DNA of 64,000 bases from Nematopogon swammerdamellus (taxonomy: Eukaryota; Arthropoda; Insecta; Lepidoptera; Adelidae), in contig OX336340.1 of NCBI GenBank assembly GCA_946902875.1, forward strand, positions 13,593,566 to 13,657,565, given 5' to 3'. Within the stretch, counting starts at the first letter, position 1, and every line of letters starts with the position of its first letter. Both the position numbers and the translations under genes were made by a program. Of this stretch, positions 12,101 to 20,984 are shown one piece after another. The notes below the pieces were generated by a model. That model had not been told where the DNA came from, made no database searches, and saw only the letters and a list, made by a program, of their open reading frames with translations.

Positions 12101-12349
12101 CGCCCATCATTAAACTTGCGGCCGAAGTTGTACTTTTGTGCGTCGTATCGGCCGCTGTCGAAGCTCAGCGGAACGTAACGGCCGCTACTATATCTGCGAG
12201 GAATCGGTCCCGCCTCGCTCACTCCGAGGTAACACGTGACAGCCACCACAACCGCAAATAACTGCAAAAGGCACAACTTATTAAATCAAACCAAAAACAA
12301 GAAACTGTCGAACCGTGCGTGCAATAAGATAGCAACTCACTGCACGCAT
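3110..12349 (-). CDS. CP-F: cuticle-type secreted protein, no RR domain, repeat tail (5 exons, 638 aa)
   Basis: Exons on the minus strand: 12349-12341 (MRA), 12261-11696, 11192-11136, 5004-4924 and 4313-3110 (TGA stop). Donors are GTGAGT, GTGCGT, GTAAGT and GTAAGT; acceptors are TTGCAG, TTACAG, TTTCAG and ATTACAG. Phases 0, 2, 2, 2 agree throughout and the total is 1917 nt. The start fits the short-first-exon cuticle layout and lies behind a TATA/TCAGT promoter. Residues 1 to about 21 form a signal peptide ([17 protein letters not shown]). Next come GRYVP, GRYHP, GKYIH and [11 protein letters not shown] motifs as in lepidopteran LCP30-type cuticle proteins, then a Gly-Gly-Pro tract of about 12 units (11815-11920). 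Exons 3 and 4 are short and acidic/serine-rich. The final exon (about 400 residues) is a Thr/Val/Ala-rich tail of degenerate 20-residue repeats. No RR chitin-binding domain is visible. Role inferred: structural component of cuticle or another secreted matrix. The leader is secure; joining exons 3-5 rests on splice sites and phase and needs RNA. Confidence 0.72.
4440..4735 (-). mobile_element. SINE-C copy in CP-F intron 4
   Basis: The reverse complement carries TGGCTGAGTC, CCAGCCAATATCACC, TTGCTGGCTATACTGGACTA and CCTACCACCTAGTAAGG, matching 17772-17990. Confidence 0.65.
5165..5211 (+). repeat. GTTT microsatellite
   Basis: A run of TTTG units near the Helitron 5' end. Confidence 0.7.
5291..5700 (+). 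repeat. 140-bp direct repeat, three copies
   Basis: The marker GAGGGTTCCG/TG occurs at 5331, 5471 and 5611. Each unit also has GAACTAGAAGGATTGGGATT and CCTGTAAATTAAGTGTATAT. Confidence 0.85.
5704..5964 (+). repeat. GAGGGA hexanucleotide microsatellite
   Basis: About 37 GGGAGA units. It is open in several frames on both strands (EGEGEG, RERERE, PLPLPL); none of these is a gene. Confidence 0.9.
5980..6880. repeat. Helitron minisatellite with orientation switch at 6133
   Basis: Two units in forward orientation to 6133, then about ten in reverse. The switch point is AACTATGGGCGATAGTT. Unit length is about 60-68 bp. Confidence 0.85.
7022..7572. repeat. Long palindrome, about 262-bp arms, 25-bp loop
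   Basis: The arms 7022-7284 and 7310-7572 are near-perfect reverse complements; the clearest mismatch is CTGCGTCAGCGG against CCGCTAACGCAG. Short open frames inside have no recognisable product. Confidence 0.9.
7678..7975 (-). pseudogene. Helitron Rep-helicase C-terminal remnant
   Basis: The minus-strand frame ends in motifs of PIF1-like Helitron helicases: [20 protein letters not shown] then [19 protein letters not shown], then a stop at 7678. Only about 100 residues of the large Rep-helicase remain, and the frame continues upstream into a 130-bp minisatellite rather than into helicase sequence. Confidence 0.8.
7993..9209. repeat. 130-bp minisatellite, about nine copies
   Basis: The marker GGACACTCGTCCAAACC or a close variant recurs at 7993, 8123, 8253, 8383, 8579, 8710, 8839, 8969 and 9099. 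The array is broken once near 8510-8525 by an AAC-rich insert (AACAACAACAACAACC). Copies are highly similar. Confidence 0.92.
9210..9380 (+). repeat. Dispersed-element end
   Basis: TCGGTTCAGTAGAAGTAGTT and ACGGAGTCAAGCTAAA recur at 29021-29110. This may be the 5' side of the degraded Helitron next to it. Confidence 0.45.
9720..10335. mobile_element. TIR element, copy 1 (CCAGGG.AGTAG family)
   Basis: The left end GTCCCAACATTCTACGTCAA and the right end TTGACGTTGAATTTTGGGAC are inverted repeats of about 65 bp that include GCGGGAACCAGG and CCAGGGAAAATAAG. A shorter copy lies at 31746-32128. No transposase. Confidence 0.65.
10375..10716 (+). mobile_element. SINE-A with head 2, poly-A tail
   Basis: Begins CCGTGTGGGGCCGGTACTTT, has GGTACCACCGCACTGAATGA and CGAAGGGAAGCACTGACG, and ends in GTCAGTTCCATTA then A-run. 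One of about eleven copies in the window. Confidence 0.75.
10905..11060 (+). repeat. Dispersed-repeat fragment
   Basis: Contains AGGGTTCCATAGCAGG and a CTGTCTGGCCGTCTG stretch, similar in style to 59140-59260. It lies just 5' (plus sense) of CP-F exon 3. Confidence 0.35.
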
Positions 12350-12384
12350 TTTGATGATCTTTGTTGTGTCACAAAATTCGACCA

Positions 12385-12419
12385 ACTGATAATATTTAAA
12401 GCTGTATTCTAAATATATA
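12385..12419 (-). promoter_or_regulatory. CP-F core promoter: TATA plus TCAGT initiator
   Basis: On the minus strand a TATATATTT box (12419-12411) is followed about 31 bases later by the arthropod initiator TCAGT (12389-12385). This predicts a 5' UTR of about 38 nt before the ATG at 12349. Inferred from motif spacing. Confidence 0.6.
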
Positions 12420-13260
12420 CAGGATTCCAGATGTCATCCGCCTTGATGAATATGCGACGACATTGAGCTTAACGATCTATTAACCGATGTATAAAGTAGA
12501 CCAGTTAAGGGTAAAATGAAATGATGAGCGAAAACAAAAACATTAATAAAATATTTTAATAAAGTAGTAAAATAGTAGATCGAATTCCTTCTCAATTATT
12601 TTGAATATAAATTATTGTATCATTATAAATCTTTAGGCGTGTCGCAGACGGCGGCGGTGGCAGCCACCAGAATGTTCGTCTTCATGCGAATCTGGTGACA
12701 ATGTGACCTATGAAACGATATTACTCGTTTCTGATGGACACAACTAGACCAATAAAATAAAATAGTTTAGAACTCACCCGCCCGCGCAGGAATTCCTTTC
12801 AAGGTCGTCTGCTGATCATCTCCATATATTTAAATGTTTTTGCAGTTCCGGGTATTTATGTGGACTAATAAATTAAATCTATAAGCCGCCCGGCGCTGTG
12901 GCCGAACCTCGATTAAACAAATATATCACTGATCCTTGAAATCTTCACACGTGTGACCACTCTGAACTTACCGAACAAAATAGCGATATTTCCTGAGAAC
13001 CGGCTAGATTTACTTATTTAATCGATTATTTAATCATACATTTTCACGAACAACTCTCCAAATTCGATCCGTCTGAAGGTTACATGTCCAACTATTTCAT
13101 GTTTATATTTATAAATAATAATGTCGTCGCGTGGGTGCGTAGACACTTGCACTTTAGTCGCATCGGGTGGCGCTCTAGGACATCTTTAGACACATAAGGT
13201 GCTGTAAAGGATATCACTGTGCTGTAAATATATTTCTTGTGCGGCATGAAACAATACCTC
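12420..13260. other. Intergenic sequence upstream of CP-F
   Basis: I see no gene or recognised element. It is the natural place for CP-F regulatory sequence. Confidence 0.4.
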
Positions 13261-13262
13261 TT

Positions 13263-13480
13263 GCAGACTCCAGGGTGCGTGTCTTATATTTTTTTTATTT
13301 ATGACCTATATTCAGTGAACGATGATATCACAGTAAATAACAATCTAATCCAAGGTGCATCCTGATTCATGAATAATTAATAATTACATTACCATTTTTT
13401 GTACATATGCATGTAGGTAGTGGATCCTAACGGAGTATTTTTTTTTCAAATAACTAAATTAGTAAACTAGTTAAGTATAT
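13263..13480 (+). repeat. Inverted duplicate of the CP-F exon 2/intron 2 junction
   Basis: TTGCAGACTCCAGGGTGCGT here matches the minus-strand exon 2 end at 11696. Similarity continues through ACATTACCATTTTT, ACATATGCATG and TCCTAACGG, matching 11710-11510 in reverse. It is a divergent copy in opposite orientation to the gene. Confidence 0.7.
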
Positions 13481-13879
13481 TTTAAACATTCTACTATGAA
13501 TAATTAGAAATAACTAAATAAAAATTTACTGTATACCGGTTCATAATTTTCTTTCTGACTCTGAAAGTTTTTAAATTTATCTCTACGATTACGTTGACAT
13601 TTTCCAAAGTTCTCTTATAGTTGTTAGCCATAACTTAGTTTATATTAACCACAATAATACAATATTTTCAGAATTCTAAAATTATTTGAGAAAAATATTA
13701 CGCAACTATAATTTTAAAAACAACAAAAAGAGAAACAAAATGTTATTAAATTAGCGGCGGTACACGTATCTTATAGGTAGGTAGAGTTTGCTTGAATTAG
13801 CGTGCGTGTTGCCACCGTGTCTACACGCAAGCTCGCATTATACTCAATTTCTGATAGATATTATTTTCAATTTCCTTAT

Positions 13880-14012
13880 ATTTCAAAGTCAGTCAGTCAG
13901 CGTGTAAGCGATCACTGCTGGACATACGCCTCTTCAATTTTCCTCCAGTCCTCCCGGCCTTCAGCGATACGGAACCACTGCTTTCCGCCCACGTACTTGA
14001 CGTACGTGTTTA
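13880..14012. repeat. Dispersed repeat H (TGCTGGACATACGCCTC)
   Basis: The block GTCAGTCAGCGTGTAAGC through CCTCCCGGCCTTCAGCG recurs at 27865-28040 and partly at 39070-39135. It is probably the 3' part of a LINE family. Confidence 0.55.
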
Positions 14013-14029
14013 CATACATACATACATAT

Positions 14030-14346
14030 CACACACGCTGAATCCCGACAATCGGGGTAAGCAGAGTAATCGGTGTTGTGCTGCAAGAACTCTGTTAAAT
14101 TACAGCACAACACCGACCACCACGTTTCGCAAAGTATTCGAACAAGGTTAAATCGATCAAGCAGCAAGTAAGGCACGAAGACCCACCTGCTGCATGACTC
14201 GATGGAAGTACCGTGCCAAGGTGAGAGGTGGCAAGCCTGTCGCCCTTTAGCACGGCATCTTGTCCTTATCCCTTAGTCGTCTTTTACGACATGCACGGGG
14301 AGAGATGCAGTGGGGCTATTCTTTTTAAGTACCGAACCCACACGGT
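14030..14346 (-). mobile_element. SINE-B with head 2
   Basis: In minus orientation it starts with the same head as SINE-A head 2 (AATAGCCCCACTGCATCTCT) but continues into a different body (CACCTCTCACCTTGGCACGG, GGTCGGTGTTGTGCTGTAAT) and ends CCCCGATTGTCGGGATTCAG then a TATG run. Confidence 0.7.
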
Positions 14347-14536
14347 ACGTACGTGTTTTATATAAGTATTTCTATATAATCTTCGAAATTTCACATTTAA
14401 CACTATGAGTTAGTATCACCTTTGCTTTGTTCGCTCTTGTGAGTGTGGAGCTCGTGCTAAAATCCTCGTGAAAGGTGAGCTGCTTGGTGCTGCGCCCGCG
14501 CGCGGGGAGCGTGCGGGTCTAGGGGCAAAACGTCCT

Positions 14537-14632
14537 CGCTCAAAATAATCAGACTCACCGTCCAGCGAGGTAACGCGGCGGCGGCCGTACTGAGGACAAT
14601 CAGTGATGTCCAGAGGATGAACGAATATTTTT
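14537..14632 (+). pseudogene. LINE C-terminal fragment
   Basis: Translates LKIIRLTVQRGNAAAAVLRT, matching the [11 protein letters not shown] tail family, and abuts a LINE 3' end in the other orientation. Confidence 0.55.
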
Positions 14633-15180
14633 TATATCATACTTTTATTGATAGCGCGACATGTGGCGTCGAGCCATCCATAAGGTGTCTAACGACGCCC
14701 ATATGCATTCGGTCGTATACAGGGTTGAGAATGCTATGCCGGTCTGACAGTTGCCTATTCACGCCCCTCCTGAAGTACGCGAGACTGTACTTGTTGGGAA
14801 ATATATGGGCAGGGAGAGCGTTCCACAGTTTACCGGTTCTGTAGAGGAAAGATTTAGTCTAGCGTGTAGGGATGCGATCCGTGCCCAGTGAGTGTGGTGC
14901 GGAGGTGGAAATGGGATGGCGGGATAGCGTTAAACAGCTCCCATGAGCACTTTCCATGGAATAAGCCAACATCAGTACGGAGTTGCAGTGGTTTTCTAGA
15001 TCGCGGGACACTTCGGGGTCACCCACTAGTCGCACGGATTGACGCTGGATCGAGTCCAGAGGCGCAAGCTAGTATTCAGCAGAGCCATCCCTCAGTTGCG
15101 AGCAGACGTTTTGATCCGGTGTGAAGTACCGTCGTCGGTACTTATTAAGTACGCCCAGCTTTTTAGATCCCACCTTGAAA
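14624..15180 (-). pseudogene. LINE-1 family 3' fragment
   Basis: Degraded minus-strand copy of the reverse transcriptase C-terminus and 3' tail found at 17991-19025 and 46010-47905. Frames are broken. Confidence 0.65.
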
Positions 15181-15254
15181 TTTTAGGTCGTACATTTATC
15201 ATATAATGCAAATTTGGTATGTCTATGCGTAACCCGGCTGGACTAATTTACATA

Positions 15255-15465
15255 CATACATAGCGTCACGCCTGTTTCCCGGTGGGGTAGGCAGAGACAA
15301 CGGATCTCCACGTGCCACGATCCTGACACACCTCTGCCGCCTCTTCCACTCCCATAATGTTCTTCATGCACGCTCGTCGGTTACGGGTACTACGCACGTT
15401 CCCCTTTTTGAGCACATGCCCGATCTGGTCCAGGTACGTGCGTGTATTTACATACACTTTCACAG
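15255..15465 (-). pseudogene. LINE polyprotein C-terminal fragment, another family
   Basis: Minus-strand frame KKGNVRSTRNRRACMKNIMG then VCQDRGTWRSVVSAYP is the familiar end of a lepidopteran endonuclease/reverse transcriptase polyprotein. Confidence 0.55.
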
Positions 15466-15699
15466 AAACCTGACATACCTAGGTATTTACTTCGCCGAGG
15501 GGCTGAGCAGTGAGCGAAACCCACGCACGAGGAATGAAAAAAATACGACCACGTGCCATGAACAAGCGCTGATCTAACCTCTGAAGAGATGTATGAAAAT
15601 TATGTATGAACGTAGGTACTCGTAGTAGCTTAGCTACTAAACTATGGTTCATAAAGCCTAATTATGCGAACGGAGCTGCCGGCAAATTAAAGTAGTATG

Positions 15700-16358
15700 T
15701 AGGTATTCAATGGGCGTTGAATAGATTACCTAAGAGAATCTATGTGTTAAAATATTTGTATGTGGCTCCAGCTATCGGTATGGAAATTGAATTCGTATAA
15801 AATTTATATGATATTGCAGAACTCGTTAGATGTTCAAACTTAATGTAGAGACTGTAGTTTTCATATTATATTGAACATCGCTAGATGGCGCTTGTTGGAG
15901 AAAAATAAAATGATAAAATAGAGTCCAACCAATCTCTGAAAATGCATATTATTGAGCCTGCAGCAGAACTCACGTTTGTTGTACTTTTTATGTTCGAAAT
16001 TCAAAATATACCGACCGTTGAATTAGTTGGCGCTCGCAACAAACATTTTGTATGCAATATTTAATAGAAAGAAACCTTCGTTTGTATGGCAGCCACCTTT
16101 TTAGAGTTTTCTTGTAAAACAGATAATGGTATCTTTTTAGACTAGTTATAGGGTTTCTATGTGGAAAATATAATAGAAATCGTTAGTGCAATTTCTTAGA
16201 AAATCGACCTTATCGAAATCATTTGTATGAAAGCTACCCTTATTTTTTTCGAATTAAAAAAAACTAATAAAAGGTACCCCTAGATAATATCGTTTCAAAC
16301 TACTAAATACGAATTTTGAACGAAATCGCTTGAGCGGTTGAGGCGCAAGGTTGCTGGA
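15700..16358. other. Unassigned repeat-like intergenic sequence
   Basis: Phrases such as GAACATCGCTAGATGGCGC and TTGTATGGCAGCCACC are typical of insect non-autonomous elements, but I cannot define ends. No gene seen. Confidence 0.35.
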
Positions 16359-16640
16359 CGCAGCAACAAGCACAAACAGATCGCTTCGTAAGGATTCCTT
16401 TTCAGTTTACAACAAAGTAAACATAGCATGCGACAGGTGGGTCTTCGTACCTTACTTGCTGCTTGATCGATTGAATCATGTTCGAATACTTTGCGAAACG
16501 TGGTGGTCGGTGTTGTGATGTAATTTACCAGAGTTCTTGCAGCACAACACAGATTATTCTGTTTACTGCCCGATTGTCGGGATTCAGCGTGTGTGATATC
16601 TGATATGTATATGTATGTAAGAAACTGGTGTTACATTAGT
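16359..16640 (-). mobile_element. SINE-B copy in a composite repeat
   Basis: Matches 29420-29690 in reverse over its whole length, including flanking ACAGATCGCTTCGTAA and AACAAAGTAAACATAGCATG, so the SINE was copied with its surroundings. Confidence 0.65.
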
Positions 16641-16806
16641 TCATAGCTGTCGATGTCGGTTAGTTTTTTTTGTACAGTGTGTCCAGCGAGAACGTTCACA
16701 TTTCAAATTTGAATTGCGCGGGAACGGTTGACGCGGGGACGGTTGACGCGGGAAAGCAGGGAGTGATCTCGACCGACGCGCGCAATCTGCGGGTTTAGTA
16801 ATCACG

Positions 16807-17575
16807 ATGGAGCGTTGCACGGGATTGCACCGAGCTTTTGCAATAGCAGCTTATTTTAAGAATGGTGAATCCTACGCTGCAGCACTTCGGAAATTTCGTT
16901 TGCGCTACAATATTCGCCGATCAAGAGATGCCCCGAGTGTTAATCTGTTAAAAAAGTGGATAAAGAAGTTCCGTGAAACGAGTTCTTCCGCCAATCAACC
17001 CATTCCAGGCCCCGCGCCTACTGTCTCTACCGTAGTCCGTTTTTCTTTGAAAATTCGTAATTATCGTAATTATCGATCGTCTTTGAAAATCAAAATGGTC
17101 AAGCACTGACAGTCAATTCCGAACGGTAGAGAACATGATCGATACTTTTTTTGCTCCTATTGTGGAGATGGATTCAGGCTTTGACAGAAACACGTGGTTT
17201 CAGCAGGATGGGGCCACTACCCATACTGCTAGGGGGTCTCTGGACACGGTGCTATCGTTTTTTCCCCAAAAAGCGATATCGAGGTTCTGAAACATACCCT
17301 GGCCTCCAAGGTCACCCGATCTCACTCAATGTGATTTTTTTTTCTGTGGGGTTACTTAAAATCAAAAGTCTACTCCAACAATCCACGGATATTAAGAGCG
17401 TTGAAAGAAAATATCCGCCGCGAAATCAATAAAATTTCTCCGCAACTCTGAATCAGAATGTTCGTGAGTTTGCGCGCAAGATTAGAATAGTTCGTACGAA
17501 TGGACGGAAAACATTTGGACGGAATCATATTCAAAAAGTGAAACCCGCTGAATTTATGAATATTTTGATGTAAAT
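16807..17575 (+). pseudogene. Tc1/mariner-superfamily transposase, internally deleted
   Basis: The frame from 16807 gives RCTGLHRAFAIAAYFKNGES and VNLLKKWIKKFRETSS, the N-terminal helix-turn-helix (DUF4817-like) of insect transposases. After about 90 residues it jumps, with frame changes, to WFQQDGATTHTA and then DLTQCDFFLWGYLKSKVY pieces of the catalytic core. Most of the middle, including the first catalytic Asp, is missing. TGTGTCCAGCGAGAACG upstream could be the old terminal repeat. Confidence 0.75.
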
Positions 17576-17639
17576 AAATACTTATTAATCCATTACGTAT
17601 TTCTTTTATAACAATTTAAAATATGAACTTTCGGATTAT

Positions 17640-17770
17640 TATTAAGTAGAAAATATAATTTATGGCAACATTGTTGAATTCGGGCTTCAATGATATGTAA
17701 AGACTTGGCTCTGCATGGGATCTTACAACTTTTTACGGTGGAAAGGTTGCGTGCGAGACTTTTTTTTTTT
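17640..17770 (+). repeat. Dispersed repeat G
   Basis: Closest to the copies at 29760 and 29130; contains CGGGCTTCAATGATATG and ATGGGATCTTACAACTTTTT. Confidence 0.65.
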
Positions 17771-17771
17771 T

Positions 17772-17990
17772 ATGTAATCCGGTGGCTGAGTCGGAGGGGC
17801 TAAAGCGCATACTCCGACCAGCCAATATCACCTCCGAGAAGGTAGGTGCCATACCGGAGACTTCCCTGGATTGCTGGCTATACTGGACTAGAGGAGAACA
17901 CAACCGAGGCTGCTATGCGGCCATCTTACATCCAGTACGGTGGTACCAACCCAGTCGGCTACAATTTGAGCCTACCACCTACTAAGGGGC
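17772..17990 (+). mobile_element. SINE-C, best copy
   Basis: Begins with a tRNA-like GGTGGCTGAGTCGG (A-box-like). It contains GCTGGCTATACTGGACTAGA and GGTGGTACCAACCCAGTC and ends CCTACCACCTACTAAGG, directly before the LINE reverse transcriptase. Confidence 0.65.
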
Positions 17991-19025
17991 AAGGCCGGCG
18001 TACCGCAAGGTTCCGTGCTGTCCCCGACCCTCTTTCTGCTGCATATTAATGATCTGCTCGAATCGGGCGAAATTAATTGCTATGCAGACGACAGCACGCC
18101 ACTAGCCAGGTACACATGTCATCCAACCGCAAGCCTGGCCGAGGTGGAGAAAAACAGGCTACATCTTGTGCTTGAGCTCGAGGAGACCCTAAATAAGGTC
18201 TCCACCTGGGGTCTCCAAAACCTCGTCGAGTTTAACGCAAGTAAAACCCAGGCGTGTGTATTCAGCGCGAAGCGGACACCGTTCACTGCAGCCCCCACCT
18301 TCCAAGGAACTAGTCTCAAGGTCGAGGAGCACATTAGGATTCTCGGGGTCGAACTAACTCGCGACCTTAATTTTGGACGCCACATCGAGGAAAAAGCTGA
18401 GGTAGCCTCAAGGAAGCTGGGAGTCCTCAACAAGGTGCGTCAGTACTTTACGCCGAGCCAAAAACTGCTGCTTTATAAAGCGCAGATTCGCTCATGCGTG
18501 GAGTACTGTTCGCATCTGTGGGACGGATCCGCAAAATACCTGCTCGGCTCCTTAGACTCGATTCAGCGTCGCGCTGTCCGCCTCGTTAACGACCCCGAGG
18601 TATCCCGAAACTTAGAGACCTTACAACTCCGCAGGGACGTTGGATCTTTGTGTGTGTTCTATCGCCTGTACCACGGAGAGTGTTCCAAGGAGCTGCACGA
18701 TGCGATCCCTCCATCCCCATTCTACCATCGTTCCACCCGCAACAGGTTGGGAATGCATCCACACACTGTCGATATTCCCCCACTTAGGACAAATCGATCC
18801 TGTAAATCCTTTATTTACAGGGTTGCTAACATGTGGAATTCACTCCCACCTGCATCCTTTCCTCTAATGTACAGTCTGGGGTCCTTCAAACATAATGTGA
18901 AGGTGCACCTAGCCGGCCGACAAGGTATTCGCAGCCCCCGTAAATATTCGAATGCCCGTGGGCGCCGTCGGACTACACCTCTGCGTTAGTCTGGCGCGCG
19001 CCATTTGTCGTGCTCCCCATAAAAA
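17991..19025 (+). pseudogene. LINE-1 family reverse transcriptase, 5'-truncated
   Basis: An open frame runs from the RT block AGVPQGSVLSPTLFLLHIND (17993 onward) through the catalytic CYADDST to the C-terminus ending HLAGRQGIRSPRK and a short 3' tail with an A-run. The clade is CR1/Jockey-like; I cannot fix it further. About 330 residues remain. The 5' half, with endonuclease and RT fingers, is absent, so it is a dead copy despite the clean frame. Confidence 0.85.
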
Positions 19026-19029
19026 AACG

Positions 19030-19196
19030 TGACCTACAATTTTACACCGGTTCCGAACGGTGAAGCAGCAGGTGTAGGTATGCACGTAAATTTTTTCGTC
19101 AGAAAAAACTCATTGGTACACGCCGACGGGATTCGAACCGCGGACCTCTCGCATGAGAAGCCGATGCCCGAACCACTCGGCCACCCGCCGCTTAAC
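19030..19196 (-). mobile_element. SINE-D, tRNA-derived
   Basis: The minus strand has GGTGGCCGAGTGGTTCGGGC (A box) and GCGGTTCGAATCCCG (B box), as in Leu/Ser-type tRNAs. The body runs on into CTGCTTCACCGTTCGGAACC. It lacks a foldable acceptor stem, so it is a SINE rather than a tRNA gene. Confidence 0.7.
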
Positions 19197-19282
19197 TTGG
19201 CATCTTTTTATTATATTATATGTTTTGGTGGGATCTCATTTCTTTTTGTAGGTAGTCTTCCTTTTTAAACTTTTTAAACCAG

Positions 19283-19540
19283 AATACTTGTAGCACAACA
19301 CCGATTACTCTGCTTTTTTTTATTGCTACCGAACTGGGTGGCTCTGCCCGAGGTCGCAACCTCAGGCGCAGCCAATTTCACCGCCGAGGAGGTGCCAGTC
19401 CGGCTTGGAGGTGGACTAATGTTGCTGGGGAAAGGCTATTAACCCGCGATTTGAAGATCCGTGGATTGTAGGAGTTGGGGAAGACTTACCCCGATTGTCG
19501 GGATACGGCGTGTGGTGTGTATGTGTATGTGTACTTATGC
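19283..19540 (-). mobile_element. SINE-B split by a SINE-C-like insert
   Basis: SINE-B sequence stops at CGATTACTCTGCTT (19315) and resumes at ACTTACCCCGATTGTCGG (19489). The insert has GCCAATTTCACCGCCGAGG, similar to SINE-C. Confidence 0.6.
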
Positions 19541-19559
19541 AACTGACAAATTATTTGTA

Positions 19560-19985
19560 ATATACTTTGTATGGAAAGGTAAGTTTACCCAACAAAAAAA
19601 AACGGGGCTTAAATTTTAGGATATTTCAGTTTTTTCTTTCGTTGTGGGCTAAACATTAGCTGAATCCAAAATTTCAAGTTTGTAGGTCTGCAGGAAGTAC
19701 CTTAGATTTTTGATGATCGGTGAGTGAGTGAGTGAGTGAGTCAGTGAAAAACGGAACTTTCACTGGCGATATCTCGCAAACAATAATATTAGGTACAAAC
19801 TTATAACTTGGGGTATAGCTAGGTTTGGTATGTACTCTTGGTAACTAAAATTTGAGGTGTATCTTTACCAGATCCACAACAAAGATACAGAGAGGCCAAA
19901 AGTACCCTGAGTTGCTTCGATAAAGTATGGTACGGCCGTGTTGCTCGACTTGGGGGGGGGCACTGCCGTGCCCCCAGATCATATT
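19560..19985 (+). repeat. Dispersed repeat E with GTGA microsatellite
   Basis: Matches 28140-28650 in reverse: ACCCAACAAAAAAAAACGGG, CTGAATCCAAAATTTCAAG, a GTGA run (19721-19740), TGGCGATATCTCGCAAAC and a terminal palindrome GGGGGCACTGCCGTGCCCCC. Confidence 0.75.
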
Positions 19986-19994
19986 TTCCTTCGT

Positions 19995-20115
19995 TAAGTC
20001 TTCAGTCTTTCAAGGGGCGCGTGCGTGAATAGGCAGGCATGGTATTCGCAACTCTCGAAAACGACCAAATATGATCATGATTGTTCGGCGCCACATGTCG
20101 GCCTTTCTTTAAAAA
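19995..20115 (+). pseudogene. LINE-1 family 3' tail
   Basis: TTTCAAGGGGCGCGTGCGTG, GGCATGGTATTCGCAA and GGCGCCACATGTCGG are the LINE 3' end. Confidence 0.55.
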
Positions 20116-20261
20116 AATATTACCATTGTGTGAAGCATTAATAAACGAGCATAAACCATTAAGCAAGAATTCCTTGTTCTGTGACTATTTATTTACACTC
20201 GTTTAACAATGTATTTTAGAGCGTAGTTGAAGCAAACAGTGTAGTAGAAAGGGCGGATAAT

Positions 20262-20392
20262 AGAAAGGGCGATTGAAGTGTCCGGGGAGGCCCGAGTTGG
20301 GGCCTACATCTCTCAGCGCATTAGTCTGGCCATACAGAGGGCTAATGCGCTGAGTGTCTTGGGAACTTTCCCTGGATTGGTCGGTATGGATG
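20262..20392 (+). pseudogene. LINE C-terminal fragment
   Basis: Translates ARVGAYISQRISLAIQRANA then LSVLGTFPG, the [11 protein letters not shown] tail family. Confidence 0.55.
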
Positions 20393-20399
20393 TGATTTT

Positions 20400-20870
20400 T
20401 TATTTATCAACCTGATTTACAGATCTCATTCATAACATTGGTCCGGGGTTGTCCTTTTTTCTTTTATATATATAGATTAACGAAATCACACTGTATATAC
20501 GATAAGCTATTCTTTAATAAACAATAAAACTTTCGTTCTAGGTAAAAAAAATAAATAAAAAAAAATAGGAAGGGCAGAATTATGCCCTTATAGTATAATG
20601 TATGCGCGATAATGTAACAATAACGCTACTTTATGTGAATTACTATGAAACAAAGGGTTTAACTATACCGCAATCGGTCATGGTACGAAACCATGGTATC
20701 AGAAAGCATGAAAAGGAATTCATATGTATCAGAAAGCTCGTCTCACTCGTGATGAAAGACTATGGAATAATGTGATTGCTTGATTGATTTCATATCAATT
20801 TACCTATTGGCCAATATTGACGTCATACTGAAAATATTGATAATTATAACAAATGAAGCAATTAAATACT
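20400..20870. other. AT-rich stretch downstream of CP-E
   Basis: No gene seen. The last 100 bases form the likely end of the CP-E transcript. Confidence 0.4.
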
Positions 20871-20871
20871 C

Positions 20872-20877
20872 TTTATT
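20872..20877 (-). terminator. CP-E polyadenylation signal
   Basis: AATAAA on the minus strand, 108 bases past the stop codon of CP-E. Confidence 0.55.
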
Positions 20878-20984
20878 GACGAAATCAATAATATATTTCG
20901 ATTGCCATCGCAATATCAGAAAATATTACCGAAATTATCTGAACCGATATCAGGAGTTAGAGCTAGGACTAGTGTGATGGTAGG

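Noticed and set aside
16807..17109. Intact host gene with a helix-turn-helix
   Set aside because: It is the N-terminus of a transposase whose core follows in broken frames.
19090..19190. Possible tRNA gene (A and B boxes)
   Set aside because: No acceptor stem pairing and it continues into a repeated SINE body; a second copy lies at 38975.
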